Notes under the pieces: generated by a model
Seen by the model: the letters and a program-made list of their open reading frames with translations, nothing else
Databases searched by the model: none
What the model was told of the DNA's origin: nothing
Assembly (NCBI RefSeq): GCF_036010505.1
Contig: NZ_CP108569.1
Location: 6,234,501-6,298,500, forward strand
DNA from: Streptomyces sp. NBC_01197
GTDB taxonomy: Bacteria > Actinomycetota > Actinomycetes > Streptomycetales > Streptomycetaceae
Direction of reading: 5' to 3'
DNA length: 64,000 nt
Shown: in pieces, positions 7,110 through 15,909 of the stretch
Numbering within the stretch: position 1 is the first letter of the stretch
Layout of the letters: each line of letters starts with the position of its first letter
Made by a program: the position numbers and the translations under genes

Positions 7110-8444
7110 TTGGCAGCATCGGAACAGCCGAGAGCGGCGAACCACAGGCCGTATTTTTTTCTCAGCTATGCGCACACTCCGAAACACGGAGCCGTCGGGC
7201 CCGACCCGGACATGTGGGTCGAGCGGCTCTTCCGTGACCTCTGCGCCCATGTGATGGCCATGACCAATCTGCCCGCGGGAGCGCCCGCGGGCTTCATAGA
7301 CCGGGAGCTGCGCTCGGGGGAGGGCTGGTCGGAGCGGCTCGGCGAAGTCCTCGCCACCTGCCGGGTCTTCGTACCGCTCTTCTCGCCCCGCTATTTCGGC
7401 AGCGAGATGTGCGGCAAGGAGTGGTACGCCTTCGCCCAGCGCGCCATTCAGGAACAGGTCCGCAGCAACCGCACGGCCGACGCGATAGTCCCCGCCCTCT
7501 GGGTCCCCGTGCCGCCGCACCAACTGCCGGGCCCGGCAGCGCGGTTGCAGTTCAACCACCGTGCTTTCGGCGAGCGCTATGTGACCGACGGGCTCTACGG
7601 TCTCGTCAAACTGCGGATATTCGCCGAGGAGTACGAGCGGGCAGTCTACGAACTGGCCAAACGCATTGTGAGCGTCGCCGACGCATCGGACGTCGGCCCG
7701 TGCCGCCCCGTCGACTACCGGGCCATACCCAGCGCCTTCGGCCCGCCCAGCGCGGGCCCGCGCCCGATGAAACTGACCGTCGCAGCGCCCACCCGCCACG
7801 ACCTTCCCGACGGCCGGCATTCCGAGTACTACGGGGACACCCCGCTGGACTGGAATCCGTACCACCCCGTCTCCGCGCAGCCGCTGTCCCGGCTGGCCGA
7901 GGACCTGGTCCGCTCGCTCAACTACCAGGCCACCGTCACCTCGTTCGACGAGGAAGTACTCCACCTCGACGGGAAGCAGCCTCCGTCACGTCCCGAGGTC
8001 CTGCTCGTCGACCGCTGGGCCCTGCACGACGACGAGCGGCGCCAGCGGCTCGCCGCCTTCGACTCCGAGCACCGCCCCTGGGTGAGTGTGGTGGTCCCCT
8101 GGAACCGCGACGACCACCAGAGCAGAGCCTCCGAGGCCGAGCTCACCGGCCGTCTTGAGGACACCATGCCGTCCAAGATGCGGGAGGGGCGCGCCGCGTC
8201 GAGAGCCGCGGCCAAGGGCGTCCCGAGCATGGAGGCCTTCGGCCAGATCCTCCCCCAGGTGGTGGAGGCCGCCGCCCAGCAGTATCTGAAGCACGCAGCC
8301 GTCTACCCGCCGGGCGGCGGCGGCCACCACGAACGGCCCCGGCTCATCGGCCCGATGGCGACCGAGCAGGCCGCCACCCGCTACATACCGGCAACTCAGG
8401 ATCTCGCGCTCGATGCGGAGGACACGGATGACGGCAGGTCGTGA
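7110..8444 (+). CDS. fxsC: FxsC, TIR-like domain protein
   Basis: A 444-residue protein. TTG 7110 is the only plausible start in frame; the ATG at 7090 is out of frame, and ACGGGGGG precedes the TTG. Residues about 14-135 form a TIR-like fold: the beta-strand box YFFLSYAH, then the VFVPLFSPRYFGS strand and turn with CGKEW, where Glu104 sits at the position of the catalytic glutamate of NAD-hydrolysing TIR domains. Residues about 210-440 form a second region of unknown fold (SRLAEDLVRSLNYQATVTSF, then WVSVVVPWNRDD). A run of seven T at 7154-7160 lies in codons 15-17. The gene overlaps fxsT by 17 bp. NADase activity is inferred, not shown. Confidence 0.88.
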   Translation: MAASEQPRAANHRPYFFLSYAHTPKHGAVGPDPDMWVERLFRDLCAHVMAMTNLPAGAPAGFIDRELRSGEGWSERLGEVLATCRVFVPLFSPRYFGSEMCGKEWYAFAQRAIQEQVRSNRTADAIVPALWVPVPPHQLPGPAARLQFNHRAFGERYVTDGLYGLVKLRIFAEEYERAVYELAKRIVSVADASDVGPCRPVDYRAIPSAFGPPSAGPRPMKLTVAAPTRHDLPDGRHSEYYGDTPLDWNPYHPVSAQPLSRLAEDLVRSLNYQATVTSFDEEVLHLDGKQPPSRPEVLLVDRWALHDDERRQRLAAFDSEHRPWVSVVVPWNRDDHQSRASEAELTGRLEDTMPSKMREGRAASRAAAKGVPSMEAFGQILPQVVEAAAQQYLKHAAVYPPGGGGHHERPRLIGPMATEQAATRYIPATQDLALDAEDTDDGRS

Positions 8445-11400
8445 CGGACGCATCGTCACCTTCTACTCGTACAAGGGAGGTACCGGCCGGACCATGGCCC
8501 TGGCCAACACCGCCTGGATCCTGGCCGCCAACGGCAGACGCGTCCTCGCGGTCGACTGGGACCTGGAGGCACCGGGCCTCTACCGCTTCTTCCACCCCTT
8601 CCTCGACCCGTCCACGCTCGGCGCCACCACCGGGATCATCGACCTGATCACCGAGTACGCCTGGGCGGCCACCAGCCCCGTCCCGCGCCCCGACGACTGG
8701 CACCGGGACTACGCCCGTATCCAGCAGCACGCCGTCTCGCTGACACCGGAGACGCTGGGCTGGGAGTTCCCCGACGGCGGCACGCTCGACTTCGTGTCGG
8801 CCGGCCGGCAGAACCGCGAGTACTCCGCCACCGTCTCCACCTTCGACTGGGACAACTTCTACGACCGGCTCGGCGGCGGCCACTTCTTCGACGCGCTGCG
8901 CGACGACATGAAGGCCAACTACGACTACGTCCTCATCGACAGCAGGACCGGGCTCAGCGACATCGCCGACATCTGCACCGTCCATCTGCCCGACGCGCTC
9001 GTCGACTGCTTCACCCTCAGCGACCAGTCCATCGACGGCGCCGCCGCCGTGGCCCGCCAGATCGACAAGCACGACGGCGGCCGGGGCATCCAGATCCTGC
9101 CCGTCCCGATGCGGATCGACGAGGGCGAGAAGGAGAAGGCGGACGCGGGACGGGCCCTGGCCAGGCTCCGGTTCGACGGGCTGCCGCGCGGGCTCACGGG
9201 CGAGGAGCTCACCGCGTACTGGGGAGCGGTCGAGATCCCGTACCGCCCCTACTACGCCTACGAGGAGACCCTGGCCACCTTCGGCGACGAGGCAGGGCTC
9301 ACCAACTCGCTGCTCTCCGCCTTCGAACGGCTCGCCTCCGTCGTCACCGACCGGCAGATCACCTCGATGCCGCAGATCCCCGAAGAGGTCAGGCTGCGCA
9401 TCAGGGACGCCTTCACCCGCCGCCGCCCCGCGCTCCCCGCCGATCTGCTGCTCAGCTATGTGGCCGAGAACCGGATGTGGGCGGACTGGATCGAGTCAGT
9501 GCTCACCCGCGCCGGATTCCGGGTGGTGCCGCGCGACGTGTCGGCCGAGGCGCCACCGTCCGACGCGGAGACCGCGGCGGCCGACGGCGCGGCCCGTACC
9601 GTCGTCGTGCTGTCCAGCGCCTATCTCAAGTCGGCCCGCGCGGTGGAGGTCTGGCAGCGCTCGGCCGCCGAGGACCCCTCCGGGACCCGCAGGCATCTGC
9701 TGCCGCTGCGCGTCGGTGACGTACGGCTGACCACGCCCTACATCGACCGCAACCCGGTCGACCTGTTCCGGCTCGACGAGGTGCACGCCACCGCTGCGCT
9801 GCTGCGGGCGGTGGACCGGCCGGGCCAGGCGGTCGACGGGGTGGCGCCGGGGCCGCGGTTCCCCGGCACCGTCCCGAAGATCTGGAACGCCCCGGCCCGC
9901 AACTCCGGCTTCACCGGGCGCTCCCTGGTACTGGAGCGGATGCGCGACCAGCTCGGCGGCGGGATGGCCGTGGTCCTGCCGCAGCCCCAGACGCTGTACG
10001 GCCTCGGCGGCGTCGGCAAGACCCAGGTGGCCCTGGAGTACGTACACCGCTTCATGGCCGACTACGACCTGGTCTGGTGGATCTCCGCCGAACAGACCGA
10101 CGACGTGATCGCCGGCCTCGCCGAACTCGCCGTCCGTCTTGGCACCCAGGGCGCCGACGACATGGCGTCCGCCTCGCAGGAGGCCATCGATCTGCTGCGC
10201 CGCGGGGTGCCCACCTCGCGTTGGCTGCTGGTCTTCGACAACGCGGACGATCCCGAGCAGCTCAAGCGCTTCTTCCCGCCGGGCGGCCCCGGCCATGTGC
10301 TGGTGACCTCGCGGAACCAGACCTGGTCGCAGTACGGGGACGCGCTGCCCGTCGACGTCTTCATGCGGGAGGAGTCCGTCGAGCACATCCAGCGCCGGGC
10401 GCCGGGGCTCTCCGCCGACGACGCGGCCCGGGTCGCCGAGGCGGTGGGCGATCTGCCGCTCGCCGTCGAGCAGGCGGCGGCCTGGATCGCCGAGACCGCC
10501 ACCCCCGTCGACACCTATCTGGAACAGCTGGCCCAGGAGGCCGAGAGCGTCCTCGCCCTCAACCAGCCCGCCGGGTACCCCGAACCGGTGGCCGCCACCT
10601 GGAACGTGTCCATCGCCCGCCTCAAGGAGCGCTCGCCCGCCGCGGTCCGGCTGCTCCAGCTCTGCGCCTTCTTCGCGCCGGAACCGATCTCGGCCAAGCT
10701 CCTCTACAGCCGGGAGATGATCGACGCGCTCAAGCCGTACGACGCGACGCTCCAGGAGAAGCTGGTGCTCGGCCGGGTCATCCGGGAGATCGGCCGCTTC
10801 GCGCTCGCCAAGGTGGACCCGGTGGGCGGCTCCATCCAGGTGCACCGCCTGGTGCAGGCCGTGATCAAGGCACAGCTCAGCCACGCGGAGCGGGACGACG
10901 CACGGCACGCCGTCCATATGATCCTCGCGGGCGCCAGGCCCGACGGTGACGAGCCGATAGACAATCCCGGCACCTGGCCCGACTTCGCCCCCATCTGGCC
11001 GCACCTGGGCCCGTCGGAGGCCAGGCTCTGCAAGGAGCCGGAGACCCGCCGGCTGATGATCGACCGGGTGCGCTACCTGTGGAAGCGCGGTGACTTCGTC
11101 ACGGCGGCAGCCCTCGCCGGCGAGCTGCGCGAGGTGTGGCGCGAACGCCTCGGCAACAACGACCTCCAGTACCTCTACCTCCGCTTCCACCTCTCCAACA
11201 TCCTCCGCTCGCGCGGTCGTTACGTGGAGGCCATGGAGCTGGACGAGGAGACCCTGCGGCGCCAGCGCGAGCAGCTCCCGGAGCTCGGCCCTTCGCATCC
11301 GCACACCTACATGACCACCAGCGCCCTGGCCATGGACCTGGGTGCGGTCGGTGAGTACAGCAGGGCCATGACGCTGGCGACCGAGGCGTACGAGGGGTTC

Positions 11401-12372
11401 AAGGAGATCTTCGACGAGTCGCATCCGAGGACCCTGGCCGCGGCCAACAACCTGGCGCTGAACCTGCGGATCGCCGGCCAGTACGCCCGCGCGCGCGAGA
11501 TGGACCAGGACGTCTACGACCGCCGCACCGAAGTGCTCGGCCCGGAGCATCCGTACACCCTCTCGTCCGCGCAGAACCTCGCCCGCGACCTGCGCGAGGT
11601 CGGCCGGTACGAGGACTCCGTCGTGCTGCTCTCGCGGACGTACCAGATCTTCAAGGAGCAGCTGGGCCGGGCCTTCCCCGGTACGCTCGCGGCGGCCAAG
11701 AGCCTGGCCGTCTCGCTGCGCAGGGCCGGCCGCCCGGAGGACGCCAGGCGGCTGACCTCGGCCACCCGGGACCGGTACCGCATCAAGTACACGGTGGCGA
11801 ACCCGGACTGGCTGGCCTGCGACCTGAACTTCGCGGCCGACCTGTTCGCCGCCGGGGACGCGGTGGGGGCGCGGGACACCGCGCAGGCGGTGGTCGACCA
11901 GTACATGAAGATGCCGGGGGAGCGGCATCCGTACACCCTCACCGCCATGAACAACCTCGGTATCTTCCAGGGGGCCTGCGGTGCGCTGGACACCGCCGAA
12001 TCGGTGCTCGCCAGCACGATCAGGGCGATGAGCGACGTACTGAACCCCCGTCATCCGCATGTGCTGTTCGCGACCGTCAACCTCGCCAATGTGACGGCCG
12101 AGCTGGGCGATCTCCCGAAGGCCCTGGAGATCGAGCGCCGGGTGGTCGCGGCGCTGCGCGAGGTCGTCGGCGCCCATCATCCGGAGACCCTGGCCTGTGC
12201 GTCCAACATGTCGGTGACGCTGGACGCACTCGGGCGCAAGGAGGAGGCGCAGCTGCTGAGGGCGGAGACCGTCACCGAGCTGCAGCGGCAGCTCGGTGAC
12301 GACCACGACTACGTGGGGATCGCGGGCGACGCGCGGCGGTTCAGCCGGGACCTGGAGCCGCTCGTGGTGTGA
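8428..12372 (+). CDS. fxsT: FxsT-type fusion: MinD-like ATPase, TIR, NB-ARC NTPase and TPR repeats
   Basis: A 1314-residue protein. ATG 8428 has CGGAGG 7 bp upstream; the ATG at 8413 lacks one. Order of domains: MinD/ParA-like ATPase from residue 8 (IVTFYSYKGGTGRT, where the usual GKT is GRT); a TIR-like domain at about 337-470 (LLLSYVAENRMWADW); an NB-ARC/STAND NTPase with Walker A GLGGVGKT at 525-532 and Walker B LLVFDNADD around Asp604; then kinesin-light-chain-type TPRs of about 42 residues from about 880 to the end, each with HPxT. In the TIR domain the glutamate position next to the conserved Trp409 is Val408. STAND proteins act as inducible signalling hubs. This matches the 'FxSxx-COOH system TPR protein' family. 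Confidence 0.9.
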   Translation: MTAGRDGRIVTFYSYKGGTGRTMALANTAWILAANGRRVLAVDWDLEAPGLYRFFHPFLDPSTLGATTGIIDLITEYAWAATSPVPRPDDWHRDYARIQQHAVSLTPETLGWEFPDGGTLDFVSAGRQNREYSATVSTFDWDNFYDRLGGGHFFDALRDDMKANYDYVLIDSRTGLSDIADICTVHLPDALVDCFTLSDQSIDGAAAVARQIDKHDGGRGIQILPVPMRIDEGEKEKADAGRALARLRFDGLPRGLTGEELTAYWGAVEIPYRPYYAYEETLATFGDEAGLTNSLLSAFERLASVVTDRQITSMPQIPEEVRLRIRDAFTRRRPALPADLLLSYVAENRMWADWIESVLTRAGFRVVPRDVSAEAPPSDAETAAADGAARTVVVLSSAYLKSARAVEVWQRSAAEDPSGTRRHLLPLRVGDVRLTTPYIDRNPVDLFRLDEVHATAALLRAVDRPGQAVDGVAPGPRFPGTVPKIWNAPARNSGFTGRSLVLERMRDQLGGGMAVVLPQPQTLYGLGGVGKTQVALEYVHRFMADYDLVWWISAEQTDDVIAGLAELAVRLGTQGADDMASASQEAIDLLRRGVPTSRWLLVFDNADDPEQLKRFFPPGGPGHVLVTSRNQTWSQYGDALPVDVFMREESVEHIQRRAPGLSADDAARVAEAVGDLPLAVEQAAAWIAETATPVDTYLEQLAQEAESVLALNQPAGYPEPVAATWNVSIARLKERSPAAVRLLQLCAFFAPEPISAKLLYSREMIDALKPYDATLQEKLVLGRVIREIGRFALAKVDPVGGSIQVHRLVQAVIKAQLSHAERDDARHAVHMILAGARPDGDEPIDNPGTWPDFAPIWPHLGPSEARLCKEPETRRLMIDRVRYLWKRGDFVTAAALAGELREVWRERLGNNDLQYLYLRFHLSNILRSRGRYVEAMELDEETLRRQREQLPELGPSHPHTYMTTSALAMDLGAVGEYSRAMTLATEAYEGFKEIFDESHPRTLAAANNLALNLRIAGQYARAREMDQDVYDRRTEVLGPEHPYTLSSAQNLARDLREVGRYEDSVVLLSRTYQIFKEQLGRAFPGTLAAAKSLAVSLRRAGRPEDARRLTSATRDRYRIKYTVANPDWLACDLNFAADLFAAGDAVGARDTAQAVVDQYMKMPGERHPYTLTAMNNLGIFQGACGALDTAESVLASTIRAMSDVLNPRHPHVLFATVNLANVTAELGDLPKALEIERRVVAALREVVGAHHPETLACASNMSVTLDALGRKEEAQLLRAETVTELQRQLGDDHDYVGIAGDARRFSRDLEPLVV

Positions 12373-12403
12373 CGGGCCGGAGCGCTGCCGCGTGCCCCGG
12401 TCC

Positions 12404-13315
12404 TCACTCGTCCAGCAGCCAGTTGAGGATGCGGGGGAGCGCGTGCAGCGCGTCGAAGTGCGCGGCGGCCGGTTCGAGTACGGCCGTCGCGCCCGGGATG
12501 CGCCGGGCCAGCCAGCGGGAGTGGCCGACGGGCGAGAAGACGTCCTTCACCCCGTGCCACAGCATGATCGGGCTGCGGATGTCGGCGGGGTCGAAACCCC
12601 AGGGGTGGGAGAACGCCAGCGCGTCGTCGATCCAGCCGTACGGTGAAGTGCGCAGCGCCTCCTGGTAGTTGCGCAGCAGCATGGCCCGTACGCCCGCGTC
12701 GTTGACGACTCGGCGGTCGGAGTCGGTGAGGTCGCTGAACAGCTGGTCGAGCAGGCGGACGGGGTTCTTCCTGATCTCCGCCGAGCGCGGGATGAGCCGG
12801 GCCGCCAGGCCGTCGGGGTCGTCGGACGCGGTGGTGTACTCCCGGACGTTGGACGCGGCCATGCCCTCGAACCAGTCGAGCCCGACGGCGTCCCGCGGGG
12901 CGAGTGTCACCAGGGCGGCCGCTCTGGTGACCCGGCCGGGCAGCAGGGCCGCACAGGCCAGCGCGTGGGGTGCGCCGCCCGACCGGCCCGCGACGGCGAA
13001 CCTCTCGATGCCCAGCGCGTCCGCGATCGCCCCGACGTCCTGGGCGACATCGGCGACGCTGCGTCCCGGCAGCCGGTCACTGCCTCCGTAGCCGGGGCGG
13101 TCGAAGGCGATGAGCTGCATTCTGCGCTGATAGAGCACCATGCCGCGCGGGGCGGGCCCGAGTCTGCTGCCCGGGGTGCCGTGCAGCAGGAACACCGGCC
13201 TGCCGCGCGGATCGCCGAGACGTTCCACTGTGAGATGACGTCCGTCCGGCGCGCGAACCCGCCCGCGCAGCCCCGGTCCCTCTGTGCCGTATGCATGCAT
13301 CGTGTGCACTGGCAT
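12404..13315 (-). CDS. Alpha/beta hydrolase
   Basis: A 303-residue cytosolic alpha/beta-hydrolase. FLLHGTPGS (residues 42-50) holds the oxyanion-hole segment, the nucleophile elbow is AGRSGGA with Ser112, and the acid and base are probably Asp in WHGVKDVFSP and His in PAAAHFDAL near the C terminus. The fold resembles proline iminopeptidase, haloalkane dehalogenase and esterase relatives, so the reaction is not determined. It faces the end of fxsT with only 31 bp between stops, and nothing shows that it belongs to that system. Confidence 0.8.
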   Translation of the reverse strand: MPVHTMHAYGTEGPGLRGRVRAPDGRHLTVERLGDPRGRPVFLLHGTPGSRLGPAPRGMVLYQRRMQLIAFDRPGYGGSDRLPGRSVADVAQDVGAIADALGIERFAVAGRSGGAPHALACAALLPGRVTRAAALVTLAPRDAVGLDWFEGMAASNVREYTTASDDPDGLAARLIPRSAEIRKNPVRLLDQLFSDLTDSDRRVVNDAGVRAMLLRNYQEALRTSPYGWIDDALAFSHPWGFDPADIRSPIMLWHGVKDVFSPVGHSRWLARRIPGATAVLEPAAAHFDALHALPRILNWLLDE

Positions 13316-13399
13316 CCCCCTTCGTTCCGATGATTACCCATCAGCGCGCTTTCAGGGGCACGGAGTTGCCGAGAAGCTGCGGATACGGCTGAGGGGGCG

Positions 13400-13443
13400 C
13401 CCGCAATCCGCCCGCAATCCACCCGCAACCCGGTCGCAATCCG
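13400..13443 (+). repeat. Four 11-bp direct repeats upstream of sprD
   Basis: Units CCCGCAATCCG, CCCGCAATCCA, CCCGCAACCCG and GTCGCAATCCG run head to tail without spacers. They lie in the 385-bp region 13316-13700, which contains no convincing gene and separates the divergent hydrolase and sprD. An 11-bp period places each copy on the same face of the helix, as in SARP and OmpR-type operators of Streptomyces. Confidence 0.6.
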
Positions 13444-13489
13444 GTCCCCCGGCGGTGGATAGCGGACGGCGGCCGTCGGACAGGCGGCA

Positions 13490-13517
13490 TTGATTTGTCG
13501 ACCGAAGCGGCTTATCT
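13490..13517 (+). promoter_or_regulatory. Candidate promoter of sprD
   Basis: TTGATT (13490-13495), a 16-nt spacer and TTATCT (13512-13517). It is 47 bp downstream of the 11-bp repeats and leaves a leader of about 175 nt before the TTG start. Confidence 0.3.
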
Positions 13518-13700
13518 CCCCTTGAGTCCCTCCGGGAGGCGCCCCATTCGTGAACGGAGTGCGGGCGGCTTGTCGGTGTCGTGTGCCCGTCCATGGGCCG
13601 ACCTTGTGTACGAGCTGTGACTGTCGGAATAGTGGGCGGCTCCATCCTCCGCTTCCGGTCACCCCACATGACCGGAAGCGGCCCCCACAGGAGGTCGAAG

Positions 13701-14786
13701 TTGAAGCACCGACGCATACCCAAGCGCCGAGTGATCGCGGCGGCGACCGGTGCCGCCGCGCTGATCGCCGCAGGCGTCACCTTCCAGACGGCCAACGCCA
13801 GCGAGGCAGCACCGGCCTCCCCGTTGAAGACGCTGTCCGTGACCGCGGCCGGGACCCTGGCCTCGACGCTGACCCACACACTGGGCGCCGACGCGGCCGG
13901 CTCGTACTACGACGCCAAGAGCAAGCATCTGGTGGTGAACGTCGTCGACGAGGCGGCGGCCCAGGGCGTACGCAAGGCGGGCGGCCGGGCGAGAGTCGTC
14001 CAGAACTCGATGGCCGCGCTGACCGGTGCGCGCAAGACCCTGGCCGACAAGGCATCGCTGCCGGGCACCTCGTGGGCGGTGGACCCGGTCAGTAACAAGA
14101 TCGTCGTCACCGCCGACCGCACCGTCTCCGGCGCGAAGCTCTCGAAGCTGGACAGTGTCGTCAAGGGCCTCGGCTCCAAGGCCGAACTCAAGCGCAGCGC
14201 GGGGGAGTTCAAGCCCCTCATCGCGGGCGGTGACGCCATCTGGGGCTCCAGCGCCCGCTGCTCGCTCGGCTTCAACGTGGTCAAGGACGGCCAGCCGTAC
14301 TTCATCACCGCCGGGCACTGCACCCAGGCCGTCAGCAGCTGGTCGGACTCGCAGGGCGGCTCCGAGATCGGCACCAACGCGGCCTCCGACTTCCCCGGCC
14401 ACGACTACGGCCTGGTGAAGTACACGGCGGACACCCCGCACCCGAGTGAGGTCGACCTCTACAACGGCAAGACGCAGCCGATCACCAAGGCGGCCGAAGC
14501 GACGGTCGGCATGGCGGTCCAGCGCAGCGGTTCCACCACACAGGTGCACGGCGGCACGGTGAAGGGGCTCAACGCCACCGTCAACTACGGCAACGGCGAC
14601 GTCGTCAACGGTCTCATCCAGACCGATGTCTGCGCCGAGCCCGGCGACAGCGGCGGCGCGCTCTTCGCGGGCGACAGTGCGATCGGTCTTACCTCGGGCG
14701 GCAGCGGTGACTGCTCGGCCGGCGGGGAGACGTTCTTCCAGCCGGTGCCCGCGGCGCTGGCCGCCTTCGGGGCGACGATCGGCTGA
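13701..14786 (+). CDS. sprD: Streptogrisin D-like secreted serine protease preproprotein
   Basis: A 361-residue S1E protease. TTG 13701 is preferred: CAGGAGG is centred 8 bp upstream and translation starts with a basic n-region (KHRRIPKRR), a hydrophobic core and cleavage near TANA-SEAAP. A longer reading from ATG 13581 also exists and resembles the way S. griseus protease D has been annotated. A long propeptide (to about residue 170, ending FKPLIAGGDAIWGS) precedes the mature enzyme with TAGHC, HDYGLV and GDSGGA triad segments. Unlike the 1153 gene it has the glutamate-preferring or D-type sequence pattern I remember for SGPD rather than SGPB. It is exported and monocistronic, with a 13-bp-stem terminator after it. 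Confidence 0.88.
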   Translation: MKHRRIPKRRVIAAATGAAALIAAGVTFQTANASEAAPASPLKTLSVTAAGTLASTLTHTLGADAAGSYYDAKSKHLVVNVVDEAAAQGVRKAGGRARVVQNSMAALTGARKTLADKASLPGTSWAVDPVSNKIVVTADRTVSGAKLSKLDSVVKGLGSKAELKRSAGEFKPLIAGGDAIWGSSARCSLGFNVVKDGQPYFITAGHCTQAVSSWSDSQGGSEIGTNAASDFPGHDYGLVKYTADTPHPSEVDLYNGKTQPITKAAEATVGMAVQRSGSTTQVHGGTVKGLNATVNYGNGDVVNGLIQTDVCAEPGDSGGALFAGDSAIGLTSGGSGDCSAGGETFFQPVPAALAAFGATIG

Positions 14787-14818
14787 CGCTTCAGTAACAC
14801 ACACTGCGGACAGCACCG

Positions 14819-14849
14819 GGCCCGGCCCGTCCTTGTGACGGGCCGGGCC
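14819..14849. terminator. Bidirectional hairpin terminator between sprD and the DUF3533 gene
   Basis: A perfect 13-bp stem (14819-14831 with 14837-14849) and 5-nt loop CTTGT lie between two convergent genes. Confidence 0.85.
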
Positions 14850-14877
14850 TCTGCCGTCCGGCCGCTGCCGAGCCGCC

Positions 14878-15909
14878 TCAGGGCCGGGGGATCTCCCGCG
14901 GCTCCGGGGCGGTGGGAGGCCTCCTGCGGAACGTGGACATACCGAGCGTGATCGCCGTGCCCACCACCGCCCAGCCGGAGAGCACCAGCAGCGGTCCGGT
15001 GACGGAGTTGCCCCTGAAGTACGCGATGGAGCGCGCCGTCCAGGTGCCCGCGCCCGGGGGCAGCCAGGGGCCGATCGCGTGCCAGAACGGCGGCAGCATC
15101 GGCAGCGGGAAGGCGCCGCCCGCGCTCGGGTTGCCCGCGATCACCACCAGCAGGACGGCCAGACCGATCCCCACGATGCCGGTGAGCGCCTGCAGGGCGA
15201 GAGTGATCGCGCCGACCCCGAAGACGACCAGCGCGCCGAGACCCCAGAGTCCCAGGACACTGCCGGGCAGCGCACCGAGCACCGGACCGACGATGACCGC
15301 GCCCCCCAGCCCGCCCAGGACCGAGTAGAGCGCCATGGTGATGAGCCTGAGCGCGGCGCGCCGTCCGTTGGCGGCCCGGGAGCCCGCGCTGATCGCCAGG
15401 ATCGACGCGCAGAGGTAGCCGCCGACGCACCATCCGACGACCAGGTAGAACGCGGAGAGCCCGTCGAAGTCCTGGGCCGACGCCGGCGCCACGTCGACGG
15501 TCCGCACGCTCCGCCGCTGTGTCTTCTCCACGCCAGTGATGATCCGGTCGAGCGACGAGGACAGTACGGTCCCGCCGCCGGACGCGACCAGGAGCGTGTC
15601 CTTCGAACCGTTGGGGCTGACGATCAGGGCGCCGTCGAGATCACGGTTCAGGATCTTCTTCCGGGCGTCGGCCGCGCCGGCGGCCGTACGCGGGTCCAGC
15701 GGTCCGCCGGGCAGCCCCTTGAGTTCGCTGACCAGCCGCGGGGCCGCCTGCGCGGGCGCGACGACCCCGAAGGGGACGTCCTTCGGGGCGGGATTGTGCA
15801 GAGCCCCCACATAGGACGCGATGAACAGCAGCTGCAGCACCAGCGTGCCGATGACGAGCAGCGCCGCGCGCGGAGTGACAGCGGTCTTCATCTCGTCCAG
15901 GAAAGTCAT
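14878..15909 (-). CDS. DUF3533 / ABC-2-permease-like membrane protein
   Basis: A 343-residue protein starting at ATG 15909 (MTFLDEMKTAVTPRAALLV), a start just ahead of the first membrane helix; longer readings add low-complexity sequence. One N-terminal helix (about residues 15-37) is followed by a large external domain to about residue 155 (GVVAPAQAAPRLVSEL...), then five or six helices. This is the YhgE/Pip-like, DUF3533/ABC-2 layout. No ATPase gene is next to it, so it is probably not a classical ABC exporter; small-molecule or envelope function is possible. Divergent from dnaE2 with 150 bp between. Confidence 0.7.
   Translation of the reverse strand: MTFLDEMKTAVTPRAALLVIGTLVLQLLFIASYVGALHNPAPKDVPFGVVAPAQAAPRLVSELKGLPGGPLDPRTAAGAADARKKILNRDLDGALIVSPNGSKDTLLVASGGGTVLSSSLDRIITGVEKTQRRSVRTVDVAPASAQDFDGLSAFYLVVGWCVGGYLCASILAISAGSRAANGRRAALRLITMALYSVLGGLGGAVIVGPVLGALPGSVLGLWGLGALVVFGVGAITLALQALTGIVGIGLAVLLVVIAGNPSAGGAFPLPMLPPFWHAIGPWLPPGAGTWTARSIAYFRGNSVTGPLLVLSGWAVVGTAITLGMSTFRRRPPTAPEPREIPRP

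Noticed and set aside
9496..12306. A 936-codon open frame antisense to fxsT
   Set aside because: It is a shadow of G/C-rich codon bias: no ribosome site, no domain, proline/arginine/valine-rich nonsense composition.
13400..13443. Repeat array as a CRISPR
   Set aside because: Units are 11 bp without spacers and no cas gene is present.
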